Of a stretch of DNA of 64,000 nt, positions 1 through 12,895 are shown piece after piece. The stretch is from assembly GCF_000003855.2 (NCBI RefSeq), contig NW_003101668.1, positions 248,001 to 312,000 of the forward strand. Direction: 5' to 3'. The position numbers and the translations under genes were made by a program. Below the pieces are notes generated by a model. It made no database searches. It was not told where the DNA came from and worked only from the letters and a program-made list of their open reading frames with translations. Position 1 is the stretch's first letter, and each line of letters opens with the position of its first letter. The stretch comes from Blastomyces gilchristii SLH14081. Taxonomy: Eukaryota > Ascomycota > Eurotiomycetes > Onygenales > Ajellomycetaceae.

Positions 1-579
1 TTCAATATAAATGTGTGTTGAGTCCTGAGTCTGTCCTCTCTAACATTTTTTCTAACCATATTCAGCTAGTTGGATCGGGCCCTGGCTTGGCGGGGCGGGC
101 CCTCCGCTTCCTAGTACGGACTAGCGCCCGGCACACTACTACCCACCACCGCCGATCATACATACCTAGCTGTCATACGTCATACGCTGTACAGAGTACA
201 TACCATACATCATGTTGTACTCCGTATGGTTGTACCGAGGTACAGGTACCTACTGCGTACAGCGTTATAGGCTATTAGCCTAGGTAGCGATCTGGTGGGC
301 AGTAATAATAGTACAGTTACGGAGTTACTCCGTATAGTTGATACAGATCGATACAGATGTCATGGTTACCTTGTTTCACCATGAGTAAAAGTAACATTGA
401 TATAACAACCCTGGTTTCGTGGCTTTGGCCGTTGGTTGTTGTGGAAGTTGGGCTCGCCGCTGACGAGACAGCAGAGCAGCCCTGGCCCAAGTCGCGCTTT
501 GCTTCTCGACCTCTATCTCACCAATTCCATCATTTTTTGCCTGGTGGTTTCGTCTCCGCGTCAGCTTCCAGTTCTTGCA
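1..579. other. gene-free 5' flank with motif cluster
   Basis: No coding signal is visible. The stretch at about 185-340 is dense in GTAC/TACA words and carries TACTCCGTA at 218-226 and, at 318-334, TACGGAGT abutting TACTCCGTA. About 480-570 is pyrimidine-rich and lies just before the first gene, as expected for a fungal promoter and 5' UTR. Confidence 0.5.
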
Positions 580-2731
580 ATGTCGTCTCCTGAACCGAAT
601 CTCCCCAAACTGTTTGCACGCGACATTATTTCCTATACCGATTCGCAGCTTGATCAATATCTCAGAGACAACAAGCAGGTTGGTGCTTTTTTCCTGGCTT
701 GGAGGTCCTCGCTAATGCCAGGTCTTAGGATTGTCAAGGTTGAAGACCCCGAGAATCTCACTGAAGAATTTATTCAATGTCTACGGTAATCGTCGTCTCT
801 TTCTTCTCTATAAATATCCAGCCGTCTCCTATCCTAATATCCATTTTGCTAGGGATTATGCACGTCGCTCAAGCAAAGATAATCAGTCCCAACCAGTCGA
901 CCTTGATCAAGTGACGGCCCGACTTTTGCAAAACCTCACCGGTAAAAATGTGCGTCATGTAGCTGGCAGGGATCGCGATGATGACTTCTACGGCTTGGAT
1001 GGGTATGATCGCGAACCTACTCCAGTGTATGACCCAGACAAAGCATACCAGAGAAGTCTGCGGGAACAAACTGGCGCATACCACGCACTTATCAAGGCTG
1101 GAGGTCGACCTTCGCACCCACTTAGCCTTCTTGTGGATATCGTTAAGGATCCAGGAGAGTACAGTGAAATTTTTTCGTTCTGGCAACTTCCCCATCAGCG
1201 TGATGACTGGAGAGTATTCGTGGAACAATTATCAAGGTGGAAAGACTTCCTGAGAGTCCAGAAATTTGCCCGTGGGGAAAGCGTTCATGACAACTGGCGG
1301 CGATTCTGGGACGGTTCACGAGACAATTTAAATATTTTCGGTGATTTTGGGACAACTGTTGATGAACACGAGGCACACTGGGAGAGTCACTTCGACTACC
1401 TAAAAGAATGCTACGAAGACGATGAGGTAATAATAACCGGCAATTGCAATTTAAGATGGGATGCCTATGTTGGCCAAGATACCCCCGGTACGGATGGACG
1501 ATTCTCCACGTATGCCAATGCGATCAAAAAGCGCCTCACAACACATGGCTTCGCTCCAAAAATTGAACTAGATGAAGACCTAACTCGCCAGGACAAATTA
1601 ACAACATGGGCTGAGTATTTGGCCTTGGAGTACTGGTGCTATGACGAGCTTACACTTTCGAAGGCGCAACAACAATTCATTGATGACGCGTGGAAAAAGC
1701 TCGTTGAGTCTAAGGTATTAAGCCCTACTGATACGCAGGAGTCTTTATGCAGCGCTGAATCAGCATTTGAGAGATGGAATAGGTTGGGACAAGCTGAGAA
1801 GGCTGTGGAATCTGCGAAACATGCTGTGATGCGCGCCCAAAAAGCCGCCTCAGTTCAACGATATCCTCATAAAGTTTCAGCAGAGGAACCCACATCAGAT
1901 CTATTGAAAGCTCAACTACAGCTAAATGCCGCAGAGAAGGAGTACACCTATGTCAAAACACGAAATGATCACATCGTTGAATTCGTTCGGAACACGAGGG
2001 ATCTTCGGATCAATAAGAGAGACGAAGAACGCCAGAGGAAACTAGTACAATGGATACTGCGGCAGTTCCCCTTGATCCAACGCGAGCTAGAGCAGTCCAA
2101 GACAACCGCCGACATCGCAGAGCCCAGCCATCACAATAATATGCACGGCGACAACCGAGGTGACAGAGCTACTGCGAAACAAAACCCCGCGGGGAAACGC
2201 AGCGATACTGGCGAAGACACTTCGACATCGGACCAAATCCGGAGAGCCTCAGCCTCCCAAACAGGTAATAAACGCAAGCGCAACCATGACATGACTGAGG
2301 AAGCAGCACGTCCCTCGAAGCGCGCAGAGCGTAGTGGTCGGAATCAGCAGCTTTCTGGTTCTGCGCGTATAGATTCAGGGACCGCCAAGAATGTTGATGG
2401 CGTGAAGGACATCACACCAAACAAAGCTGGGCACCCGTCTCGTCGAGGTATTTCGGTGTCTAGCCCAAAGATGTCTTCTCTGGACCATAGGAATTCTTCT
2501 ACTGTACCCAACCCTCCCCTTCGCCGCAGCGCCAGAATTGCGCAAAGAGAGCAGCGTTTAAATGCACCGATTAGCTCATCATCCGATATTGTGAAACCTT
2601 ATCCAGGAACCCGAAAGTCAGGCCAGGCACCAACAGATCCTAAAAACACGAAAACACGAGTGCTGTCGAAGCGCGGCAACTCGAAGCCTCAACGAACGTC
2701 AGGGAAAAAAGGGCAGTATTCTCGTTCTTGA
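580..2731 (+). CDS. basic, probably nuclear protein of unknown function
   Basis: I do not recognise the family. Exons 580-678, 739-785 and 853-2731 give 674 residues. The second intron (786-852) is clear: GTAATC donor, CTAATA branch, GCTAG acceptor, and it restores the frame. The first intron (679-738) is less certain, because leaving it in keeps the frame and adds 20 residues (alternative 694 aa). The N-terminal third is rich in W, D and E with motifs such as YWCYDELTL. Residues around 340-430 are alpha-helical and charged, possibly coiled coil. The last ~200 residues are Ser/Arg/Lys-rich and disordered, with nuclear-signal-like basic clusters (KRKRNHD, RRSARIAQREQR). A nuclear location is inferred only from these clusters. 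The start at 580 lies just after a pyrimidine-rich leader. Confidence 0.72.
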
Positions 2732-4643
2732 GCGGACCCGAGGAGAAAGGCAATTTTTTCTTCTTTTTTCTTCTTTTGTTTCTTTTTTTCGTGAATTCGC
2801 GCTTAGAATTACCATCTGCATCAAAGCTCATGTCCTTACCTACTCTATGTCTTCTGCCAGCCAACTTCTAATGCACTTTCGGGTATGGTATCAACATAGG
2901 ATTACTAATATTTCTGATTCTACGGAAGATCTTTTTTGGTAAGGCCTGGACTGGCGCAAATTAGTACGCCATCGTGCGGGCTAATGGAGGGAGATAAGGC
3001 CCTAAAAATGACCATTAACACTTTCCTTTCTTACACCACAACTTCTCGTCCCTTGTCCTCTCCATCTAGCCGCTCACAGATTGTTTTATTTTCTTACAGC
3101 TCGCCATTTCAAAATAAAAGGGGCCCCGGCTGCTTAACGCCCTTTTGAGTCGGACACTCCATTTACATCTCCTCGGGAGATTTATCAGAACATGAAGTTG
3201 CTCTGATAGATAACCTTGACGCGTTTTAATCTGGTTGAGTAGTCGGCATCCTTTACCCCCGGGCTACTACTCTCTGACTTCTACATAGGTTAATCTCGAG
3301 TTCCGGTCGAACGCTGTTGAGGAGGACTACTTGCGGAATATATACAACAGACAATAAAAGAGATACAATAAAAATCTGCTGGCAGATTTTTAATTAGGGG
3401 AATGAGATGATGAATATGCATACGTGTGTACGTTTAAAAATGTTTGTGAACGCCAGAGAACCATCTGGCGGAGTTTATATTTGGGAATATGATTTAGGAG
3501 GAGGTAGTGAGTGAGGCAATTTGATGTATTTTCTTCCGTATACGCCGAAAGAGAAGCAGAGTAGAATTGTCAATCTTGGAATGAAATAGGAATTTCCGGC
3601 ACCAAAAGACATGCTTTGGAAGCATTTGTCTGCTTGGCTTGGTATGGTATCACATCGACAATAATGTTGATGATGTTTAACTGCAAAAGTCAATCAACGT
3701 CACAAGATTTTTCCCCCCCAGGGGTTCCCGGGCGCTAATTCTCACTTGATCTTAGAGTTAACAGGGAGGGGAGGAGGGCACTTCAAGTTAGATCAAATAC
3801 TATATTGAATGGGGTCTAAAGTGCCTACAGAACAGTGAGAATTATTGTTGTCAAGCTTAACTGGCCAGGTCTCATCCATCCCTCTAGACACTCTAGGCAC
3901 TCACTTCCAGAGAATTGAAATTTAAAAATCATTCAATCGGGACTCTGAGCCTAGCAAGGATCTAGATGAGATGAGACCTAGACACTCTTAATATCTCTGA
4001 CTGTATACATCTATAATAGAAGAAGAATAATAATAATAATCGTAACGGCCAGTCTAGGAGGCAACAATTAGCATATTTTTCTGCCACTCTAATAATTATT
4101 GACTGCTTAGTTATTGGCTGAAAGCCGCGAATACAACTTGCCTATTGGCCATAATTCAGGCGGTAAGGCACAACGCTAGTTAATTGTTGCCTCTCCTCGC
4201 TCCTCGCTCCCCCAGACAAGGGGATAAGGAAGCCGTGCGTACGGAGTACAGCATCACATCACCGAATGCGATCAATAATATTAAATTAAATATTAAATGA
4301 AGATGCTCAGCCTGCATTCAACCTACGGCCGAACTGGCTGAAATATTATAACTGATTCTCCTTGTCCTGTCAGATGAGATTGTAACTACCCCCCCCACCA
4401 ATATTCGATATTCGTATATTAAATTGATACTTCTACTCACTTAATACTTATTAATTTGAGTTGAAATTGCAACTGGCTACTGCGTGTTTTCTTATGATAT
4501 GCTCGCTGTAAGTTATATGATATTCTCATTTACAAGAATCTTATTTTACCGCCATATACCACTTTTAAACTGTCTCGCTATCCGGTCCGGCCGGGAAGCG
4601 GTTAAAGACATTCATTCTTATTTTAAGTTAACGGTCGAAAGCC
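2732..4643. other. intergenic, AT-rich, short inverted repeats
   Basis: No gene is visible in this 1.9 kb. About 3735-4000 holds several short inverted repeats (for example AATTCTCACT at ~3737 against AGTGAGAATT at ~3834, and AGGTCTCATC at ~3867 against GATGAGACCT at ~3972), possibly a worn mobile element. TACGGAGTA lies at 4240-4248. Confidence 0.45.
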
Positions 4644-5112
4644 ATGCCGGTCACTGGGTACGTCCATACTATACACCACATTATGAAATCCCCCCTGGAT
4701 CCTCCTGTCAATCAGTGTCCTAACCCCTGCATTGTGCAGCCTATATTTCATCCCCGCGAGCCAAAACTCGCCAACCGCAACAGGGACCGTGATTGAGCGG
4801 CTTCGATCCGCATACAATCCAACCCTGTGCGGGCGCTGGGCCCTAGAGCACAAATTGCTACGAGATACACCGTCATGTCTACCACCAAGCGATTATGCTC
4901 CTTTACCGCCGCTGCAACCGCGCTTCATGCAGTTTCTTTCCCTTAGTCACCGCCAACCATACGGTTTCATATATATATCTGACCGGCCCAATCCGGACCC
5001 GTGGGACTCAAGATCTTTGGGTGCAACGCATGTAGGCCGTGTGCAGCCACAGCCGCAGCCGCAACAGCCGAAACAGCAGCAACAGCAACAACAACAGCAG
5101 CAGCAACAGCAG

Positions 5113-5147
<35 letters not shown>

Positions 5148-5439
5148 ACAACAAGAAAACCCTCCCCTGCACACACCCGACCCACCCTCCGCAGCCGGCA
5201 AAACGATGATGATCCTCGATTATCCCTCCTACATATCCTTCCACGCCATAACCCTTCGCGCCTGTGAACCCCTCTGGTGCCCGCGCCACACCATCACCGT
5301 ACCCAATGGCAACCACTTCGAAATCGGCGACTTCCGCATCCGCATCGGCGACGTGCGCCAGACCGCCCCGCAAACCCGTATGCGCGGGACGATTGTCGAG
5401 ATCGAATATCGTGGCCCCGCCGGCGCTGGCGATGTTGCC

Positions 5440-5480
<41 letters not shown>

Positions 5481-5865
5481 TACCCACCCCATGACCGATG
5501 GCGGTGAGACATGGCCGCCGTCTATCACTGATGGCAATATCGGTCTTGGCGGTGGTCCTGGTGACGAGGACGGTATCCTATACCCGCAACTCGAGACATT
5601 ATCGCCCTCGCCCTCGTCCTCATCGGCGTTGGTAGAGGATATCCCGACGGACGAAGATTGGGAGGTGGGGGAGGTGCTTATCCGCGAGCTATGGAGTCGG
5701 TTTGCGGTTGAGGGGGCGCGGGAGGTGATTCGTGTGCCGCACTTGGGCAAAGAGGCGAGAGAGGCGAGGCGGTTGGGGAAATTGGGGGATAGAGCGGTGA
5801 ATGCGAGGATTGCCGGGGCGGATTTGGCGAGGCAGTATATGGAGGTTTTCAGGTTTAATCGGTGA
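4644..5865 (+). CDS. MED20: Mediator complex subunit 20 (Med20/Srb2)
   Basis: Med20 is a head-module subunit of the RNA polymerase II Mediator complex and acts in the nucleus. A 14-nt first exon (4644-4657, coding MPVTG) is joined by an intron with GTACGT donor and GTGCAG acceptor to 4740-5865, giving 379 residues. The family opening is visible: MPVTGLYFIP, then WALEHKLLRDTPS, followed by an ILDYPSYISFHAITLRAC block and a FEIGDFRIRIGDVRQ block, and a C-terminal LWSRF segment. Between the first two conserved blocks is a run of 27 glutamines (residues 117-143, nt 5074-5154) preceded by QP repeats, and a nine-alanine run lies at residues 241-249. These low-complexity inserts make the protein longer than yeast Srb2 (about 210 aa). 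Identification rests on the conserved blocks and the tiny first exon that supplies the family N terminus. Confidence 0.9.
5074..5154 (+). repeat. CAG/CAA repeat coding 27 glutamines
   Basis: An uninterrupted in-frame glutamine run of mixed CAG and CAA codons inside Med20, preceded by CAG-CCG repeats. The mixed codons suggest an old tract rather than recent pure-CAG slippage. Confidence 0.95.
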
Positions 5866-6438
5866 GAAAGGGGGTGAGAAGGATAGAGTGACAAGGGTGT
5901 GGGATGGTTGTTTCTTTTTTTTTTTTTTTTTTTTTTTTTGCTTTTCTCCCTTCCTTTTGGTTATTGGCCGCATATCCCCATTTTGTTGGGCTTGGGAGCT
6001 AGGCGTTCGATGTGTCAGATTTTTATATATATACGATTGATTTTAACTACACTACATAAATGATATCGGGGTGTTTAAGAATGAAAAGCCCTATGGTCGG
6101 GCTGCGTTCCCAAAAAGTGGGATGGATGCCATTTACTCTAGGAGAGGTAGATAAGTCAACATAAAACTAAGATCAAGAGAAGCGAAAGTTTCATTGCCAT
6201 TTGCTTTTTCTATTGTTAAATTTCATGAGGTTCATGAGGCCATTTCAAATTACCATGTAGCGGAAGTTTCAATTCATATAGAACGTTAAGGGGGGAAGCG
6301 GTGAGGTTACTAAACAAACTCAGCGGCAAATATATGGAAATGGGGTGAGGGGGCAAGAAAAGGATGTAAGCATCTTATAAACAGAACCCAAATGGATGAA
6401 GGCAAAACGCGATAATAATGACAGAAAATTGGGCGCAA

Positions 6439-6481
<43 letters not shown>

Positions 6482-6815
6482 CTTTTTTTCTTGTCTTTTC
6501 CCTTCCTCCTTTTCTTCAATCTTTCACGATCCTATCTCATTCCGACTTCGAACATTTCCATTCTATCATTTCCCGGTGCGCCTTTCAATCAGGTACTTAA
6601 GTGTTCGAGGGTCCAATTGAAATGACATATTAAGAGGCGCCCTTAGTACAGCACTAATAAATTGACAGCATGCCGGAAAAAAAGGGATATAGATGCCATT
6701 CGAAAATCGTAGTTCGTTTCAACATTCGACAGCAAATGGTGGGCCGCATGGTAACAAACGTGAAATCAACAGCTGGTAGCTTAGGGTTTCAAGGGAACAG
6801 GTTTTTAACCAGCGC
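5866..6815. other. convergent intergenic region with T-tracts
   Basis: This is the 3' flank between Med20 (+) and calmodulin (-). It contains a 25-nt T run at 5915-5939 and a 41-nt T run at 6441-6481. No gene is seen. Confidence 0.5.
6441..6481. repeat. poly(T) tract, 41 nt
   Basis: An uninterrupted T homopolymer, followed after one C by another seven T and a C/T-rich stretch. Confidence 0.95.
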
Positions 6816-7793
<978 letters not shown>

Positions 7794-8400
7794 AGCGATG
7801 GATATGTTTTGAAATTAATTAATAAATCAACAGATGGGGGGGGGGGAGTATAAGGTGAGATATCACTGGGTGTCAAAAAGAAGCAGACAATAGCTATGGC
7901 GGGGGACAGAGGTTGGAATGTGAGGAGGTTAATTATAATAATAGTCACAGCCAGTGTTTGGACCTTGCAGATAACGTGACTTCCCCCGCTGCTCGCTTGG
8001 GATTGGCGCCAAGCCTCCAGCGCCAGGCAAGGCTCATTCGCGCAAAAGAGCCTCATTATTAGTTAGCTACTGAAACCGCTTTCAAACTAGGCGCTAGTCC
8101 GCATCGGTGAAAAGCCCAAACTCCAGATTGTCCGGAGTTTATCAGATTCAACCCGCCAGTCCAGCTTCTCGATGGCCTCATACGGCGGCGCCTTTTCGTC
8201 TGTCTAGCTGCTTGCTTTATGCTCTTCTGCTCAGGCAGATTGTCTAACGCCCCTTTCTACATCATGATAAGATACCCCACAACGCCCTGCGCATGACGAA
8301 CAGCAGCTACAGCTAAACTACTCCGTACCGTACCAGCCTCCGCACATCTCCCTACCGTCGGCTCTCAGCATCCGCCACGCCTCCGGTTTTCTCTCCAAAT
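7794..8400. promoter_or_regulatory. divergent promoter, calmodulin / Tlg2
   Basis: 607 bp between two start codons on opposite strands. It includes TACTCCGTA at 8319-8327 and a short G run near 7837-7846. No coding sequence is seen, so it must hold both promoters and 5' UTRs. Confidence 0.55.
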
Positions 8401-9944
8401 ATGTGGCGAGACCGCACTAACCTGTAAGCTCCTTGTGGCATCCAGTGTGACCGACTTCTCTTCTGACAATTCCGCCCGGGCAGATATATCTCCTACCGTC
8501 AATCCTTTGTCCATCACCCCTCGAAAAAGCCGCGATACCTCGGGCCTTGGAATGACCATGCAGACACCTCGTCAATATCAGAAGAGCGGCGCGGACTCAT
8601 ATCAGGTAGTGGGCTGGAAGATGACGGGGATGCTGTCATCGAAATGGACCTCCTCCCACCACGCTGGGTCGACATCCAAGATGATGTAACAGAGCTCTTA
8701 GCAGGAATCGCGCAGAAGTCAGTGCGCCTGGATAAGCTCCACCAAAAGCACGTCTTGCCTGGGTTCGAAGATGAAAATGCTAGAAGGCAAGAGGAGGGCA
8801 TAATAGAACAATTAACGCAGGAAATCACCCGAGCTTTCCACGATTGCCAGCGCGCGATTCAGCGAATCGAGACCATGGTGAAAGAACAGAAGCAGCATGG
8901 GGGAGTCAGCAAGAGTGATGAGACGATGGCGAAGAATATCCAGATATCACTTGCCTCAAGGGTTCAGGAAGCCAGTGCTGGATTTAGAAAGAAGCAGAGC
9001 ATGTATCTAAAAAGTAAGGGCTCCCACCATCCCTATCCCCCAGAGGGTTTCCTTACAACCCAGATCAGATCAACTAATTTTACTATTGTTGCGCAAATAC
9101 AGAATTACGAAGCTTGGATGGAATGACGACACCGCTGGAGCGGTCCGCAACGCCCATACAAAACCCATATATGGATCCGTCCCTGATAGAGTCAGATGCC
9201 GACAAATCCTATTCACAATCCACCCTCCTCCAAACATCCCAGAAGCGAGTAACCAGCAACGACACCGCGATCGCCCAACGCGAGCGCGAAATCAACGACA
9301 TTGCGCGCGGCATTATAGAGCTGTCTGATATCTTCCGCGATTTGCAGGCAATGGTCATAGATCAGGGCACGATGCTCGACCGCATCGATTTCAATGTCGA
9401 GCGCATGAATGTCGACGTGAAAGCGGCTGATAAAGAGCTTACAGTCGTACGTTTTTCTTGTTGCTCTATCTCCTACCGCTTGTCTTCTCTTTCCCTCCCT
9501 GCTGTCTTCAAATATATGAAAACACATTATCTCCACCATATCTACTCAAACTAAACACCTCCCAAACAGGCAACCAACTACCAACGACGCACCGCGAAAA
9601 GAAAAATCCTTCTCCTGCTATTCCTCCTCGTCGTCGGCATGTTCATCATTCTCCTCGTAAAACCAAAACGGAGCAGTACCGACTCACCGGCTCCAGCGCC
9701 AGCACCAGCCCCGCAACCCCCAACTGCACAACCGCACCAAAGAACGCAAAGGTACCGCAGAACGTTGCTCCCGTACAGCTCTGGTCATGGATCGCCAGAC
9801 CCACCAACCCCCCCCTCAACATCATCTTTATTATCTTCATCACCATTATCCTCCCCCACCTTCCCATCTTCATTTCTCATTCGAAGGAACCGATTCTCGA
9901 GGGATTCCTGGATCGTTGCGCCAGATATAATAAATGTCCCCTAA
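8401..9944 (+). CDS. TLG2: Qa-SNARE, Tlg2/syntaxin-16 type
   Basis: A t-SNARE for fusion of endosome-derived vesicles with the trans-Golgi network. Exons 8401-8423, 8484-9013, 9103-9446 and 9570-9944 give 423 residues. The opening MWRDRTNLYISYRQSF is characteristic of fungal Tlg2. A helical regulatory region with QDDVTELL follows. The SNARE helix contains MVIDQGTMLDRIDFNVE, with the zero-layer glutamine in DQG. A membrane anchor (about residues 312-331, KILLLLFLLVVGMFIILL) comes next. Beyond the anchor is a ~90-residue Pro/Ser/Ala-rich tail that would lie in the lumen. Yeast Tlg2 also has a luminal extension, though of different sequence. All three introns have canonical ends and the exon lengths sum to whole codons. 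Confidence 0.93.
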
Positions 9945-10615
9945 ATAGTAAATGATAATAATAACAACAATATAGATTACATAACGTATCTTTAGCGGGC
10001 TTGAATTATTATATCAGCTCGTCTTCCTTGGTGTTCTTTTCTTTCAAATGAAATACATTTTCGCCGTTTTTTATTGTGTCATGTCTGCCCGTGCTCAGTC
10101 TTCTCGCTCTCTGTGCCTAGTCTGATGTGCGTCGTGCCCTGTGTTTCGAGAGACAAGAAGTACTTACCGCACATATATGTACAAATGGATAGAGTGTTCG
10201 GTTCGGATCTTCCACCCGTGTCTTTACGGAAATTAACCCTTTTCACACCCTAGCGTTGACCCACCAAAGAAAAGCGAAAAAAAAGGGGGAATTCAAATAA
10301 GTTTCATAAAGTTTCCCGTGTCTTCATTTGAAAAAGTTTATGATAAAACCAAACTGACCGAGTAGACAAAAGAGCTGAAAGAAAGCCATGCGAAAAGGAG
10401 AAAAAAAAAAGCCCTTGATAAAAAAAAAACAAGAAAGGAGGGCAAAAGAGGCAACAATAGAATTCCCATGCCATCCATTGACCTAGTAAACAGTAGTAGC
10501 ACCTCGTCTCCGTTCCTTATCCCAATCGCAGCTACAACCTCTAACCCAGACGCCCTTAACCTACCTATATAGGCAAGATACAAGTACAATACAATACAAT
10601 ACGGACCCCCAGACT
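9945..10615. other. convergent 3' intergenic region
   Basis: AT-rich 3' flanks of Tlg2 (+) and Rtt103 (-). Short A runs occur at about 10270-10430. No gene is seen. Confidence 0.5.
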
Positions 10616-12354
10616 CTAATACTTGTTACTCTCCTGCCTCAACAGCTCCGCAACATCATCATCCAAGTCCGCCATAACGTCTCCCCCAGCAGCAAAGCCC
10701 GGATACTCATCCTGCTGCGGATGCGGATGCGAAACTTTGCGCTTCTTCGCGCTCGATCCATTCGTGTCCGCGTTTGTAGTTGCGGGGAGATCTGTGGGGC
10801 CCTGCTGTGGTCCACCAGGTCCATGTCCATGTAGCGCCGCGAGAGTTGAGGATAGATCCATAGCGGTAGGCATGGTTGGTGTTGTTGCGGCTTGGTTATC
10901 CACAGCGCCTTGCTGTGGGAGGAAGGGCTCTGTGAGGTACTGGTGCTGTGGAAGCTCGGTTTGGCCCGGCTGAGTAAAAGTGCCAATCCCTGTCGTGGGC
11001 TGTTGCTGATGGTTATGATGCTCCGCATTGCCCGCTGACGCTTGGTTTCGAGAAGGGGAGCCGGTTGGCGTGAGGGCCTCGACAGGTGGGGGTGTCAGCG
11101 CCTCGACGACGGGACGCTCAGGCTCTTCGCTTGGTTGAGTTGGTGTTGTCGTTTCCGCACTACCAGTATCATTCCCACTGCCATTTCCCTGTGGCGCTGG
11201 CGAATTCTCCACCGATAAGCCGCGCATTATAGCGTCTTCAACGTCCCGCTTCCTACTCTCGGTCTCCATTTTGCGTGCCGCCAGTTGTTCAACCTGCGCC
11301 TGTTCCTTGGATAACGCTGCGCGGTTCGTGTCTAGAAGCTTCTCAAGCCCCTGAATCAAGCTCTGGCGTGACTTGATGATTTCTGAAACGGAGCTTTCTG
11401 CATTTGCGAGGGACTTTAGAAGCTGGCTTAGACGTGCGGCGTGAACGGGGGGTGTGGGGATCTGGGCGGATGGGTCGTTCATTTTGTCATATTCGGTGTT
11501 GGCAGCTGTGATGGCGGCAGTTGAGGCGACAGTTGCTTTGGAGACGGCCGTCTGTAGTGGGGCTAGGGGCTGTAGCTCGGATGGAATAGACCCAGGCGCG
11601 CTGGCGAACAGCGAGCCGCCCAGCAATGGTTTTTTGCCGGATGATTTAGATTTGTCCACCTCTGCAGGGAACCGGTTAACAGGAACGGCGGAAGAGTTAC
11701 AAGGGGAAAGTTGAAGGACAAACCATCAACCCGAGCCTCTACGGCCTGCTGAATAGGTTCCTCAAAAATATTCCGTTGTCGCCAAACCTCAATTACACGC
11801 CTTAGCTTTCGTTGGATATCATTCGAAGCTCCCTTAAACGCGACTGCAGTCGCATCCGCGATGATCTAGAGGAGGTAGTTCAGCACAATGGACAGATGTA
11901 TAAAATAATAACAGAACTGCAGGACATCAAGGCAAACCTACTGGTGAGAAGGCAATGAGAAAATCCTGCTTCCGCTTTGCTTTAGATTGTTGTGCGACCT
12001 CTTCCAGCCGGGTAAGGGGCAAAAGTTAGCATGTCTATCTCCTCTCCCCCCCCCGTGACGTCTCGGAACAACCTTAGATTGAACCCACCATTTGCTAAGT
12101 ATATAAGATTCAGGCGCTTCGGAGGATTTGATTCGCGAAGTTTCTGTAACCATAGCTGCGCAGTGCGGTCTGCATGTCTCCTACAAAATGGCGATTCTAT
12201 TTCAGCAATGTTTGCGCGCGCGGGTGAGATAGGGAGAGGGACAAGGAGGAGCAAACCTGTGGAACATGACCCACTGGGCTACCGTGACGATGGATTCCTG
12301 GGTCTCATTGAGGGCAGACAGCTTAGCCTTGACGGCGTCATCAGTGTATGACAT
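10616..12354 (-). CDS. RTT103: CID-domain protein, Rtt103/RPRD family
   Basis: A nuclear protein whose N-terminal CID binds the phosphorylated C-terminal domain of RNA polymerase II. Yeast Rtt103 recruits the Rat1 exonuclease for transcription termination. Minus-strand exons 12257-12354, 12089-12180, 11942-12000, 11724-11865 and 10616-11661 sum to 1437 nt, or 478 residues. The CID spans about residues 1-130 and includes QESIVTVAQWVMFHR, RLNLIYLANEVAQQSKAKRK, DFLIAFSPI and a VIEVWRQRNIF helix. Residues ~165-270 form a helical region (QSLIQGLEKLLDTNR). The C-terminal half is Pro/Gln/Thr-rich and disordered, with a basic KKRKVSHPH near the end that looks like a nuclear signal. Each junction has GT/AG ends and the exons join in frame. 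It is head to head with clathrin light chain. Confidence 0.92.
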
Positions 12355-12895
12355 TGTCCTGAGGAGTTTTGGGCTTGAATCCTGGTGTGGGGGGGAGGTT
12401 GGTGTCAAGCTATTTATTTATCCAAACAATGGATGAGTCTGGCGATAGTTAACACACTAGGGATTGCAAGCGGACGAGTTACGTGAGCTGGGATCGCAAA
12501 GGGTTTAGTGAGCTCAGGGATAGCAGAACTCAAGAGTTGGCGACAGATATGTAGCAGCTAGGCGTAAGTATTCACTTCGTCATGATTTGCCTTGGAATAT
12601 CGTCAAGCCCCAAGCAATAAATACATAGGTTAAGGCTGTTGAAGCCACAGTCGTTGCTTGGGTCCTGATATGCTCACCGCCTTCGCTCTATGGATTTGGT
12701 GGCAGAATCCCGCCAGACAGCAACCAGCGTCGTAATATCTGTCTATCTAGATCCATCTTCCATCTCCAGTCTCCCATCTCTTTGTCTCAACTAATCGACA
12801 GAAATCTCTAGTTACTCTCTCAATATCAGTTATATTTTCCAGCATCCGCTTCTCAATTGGCTGTCCATTTCCCGTACTCCCCATCCTCCATCATC
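12355..12895. promoter_or_regulatory. divergent promoter, Rtt103 / clathrin light chain
   Basis: 541 bp between opposed start codons. The clathrin side (about 12730-12890) is C/T-rich, as is common for fungal core promoters and leaders. No coding sequence is seen. Confidence 0.55.
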
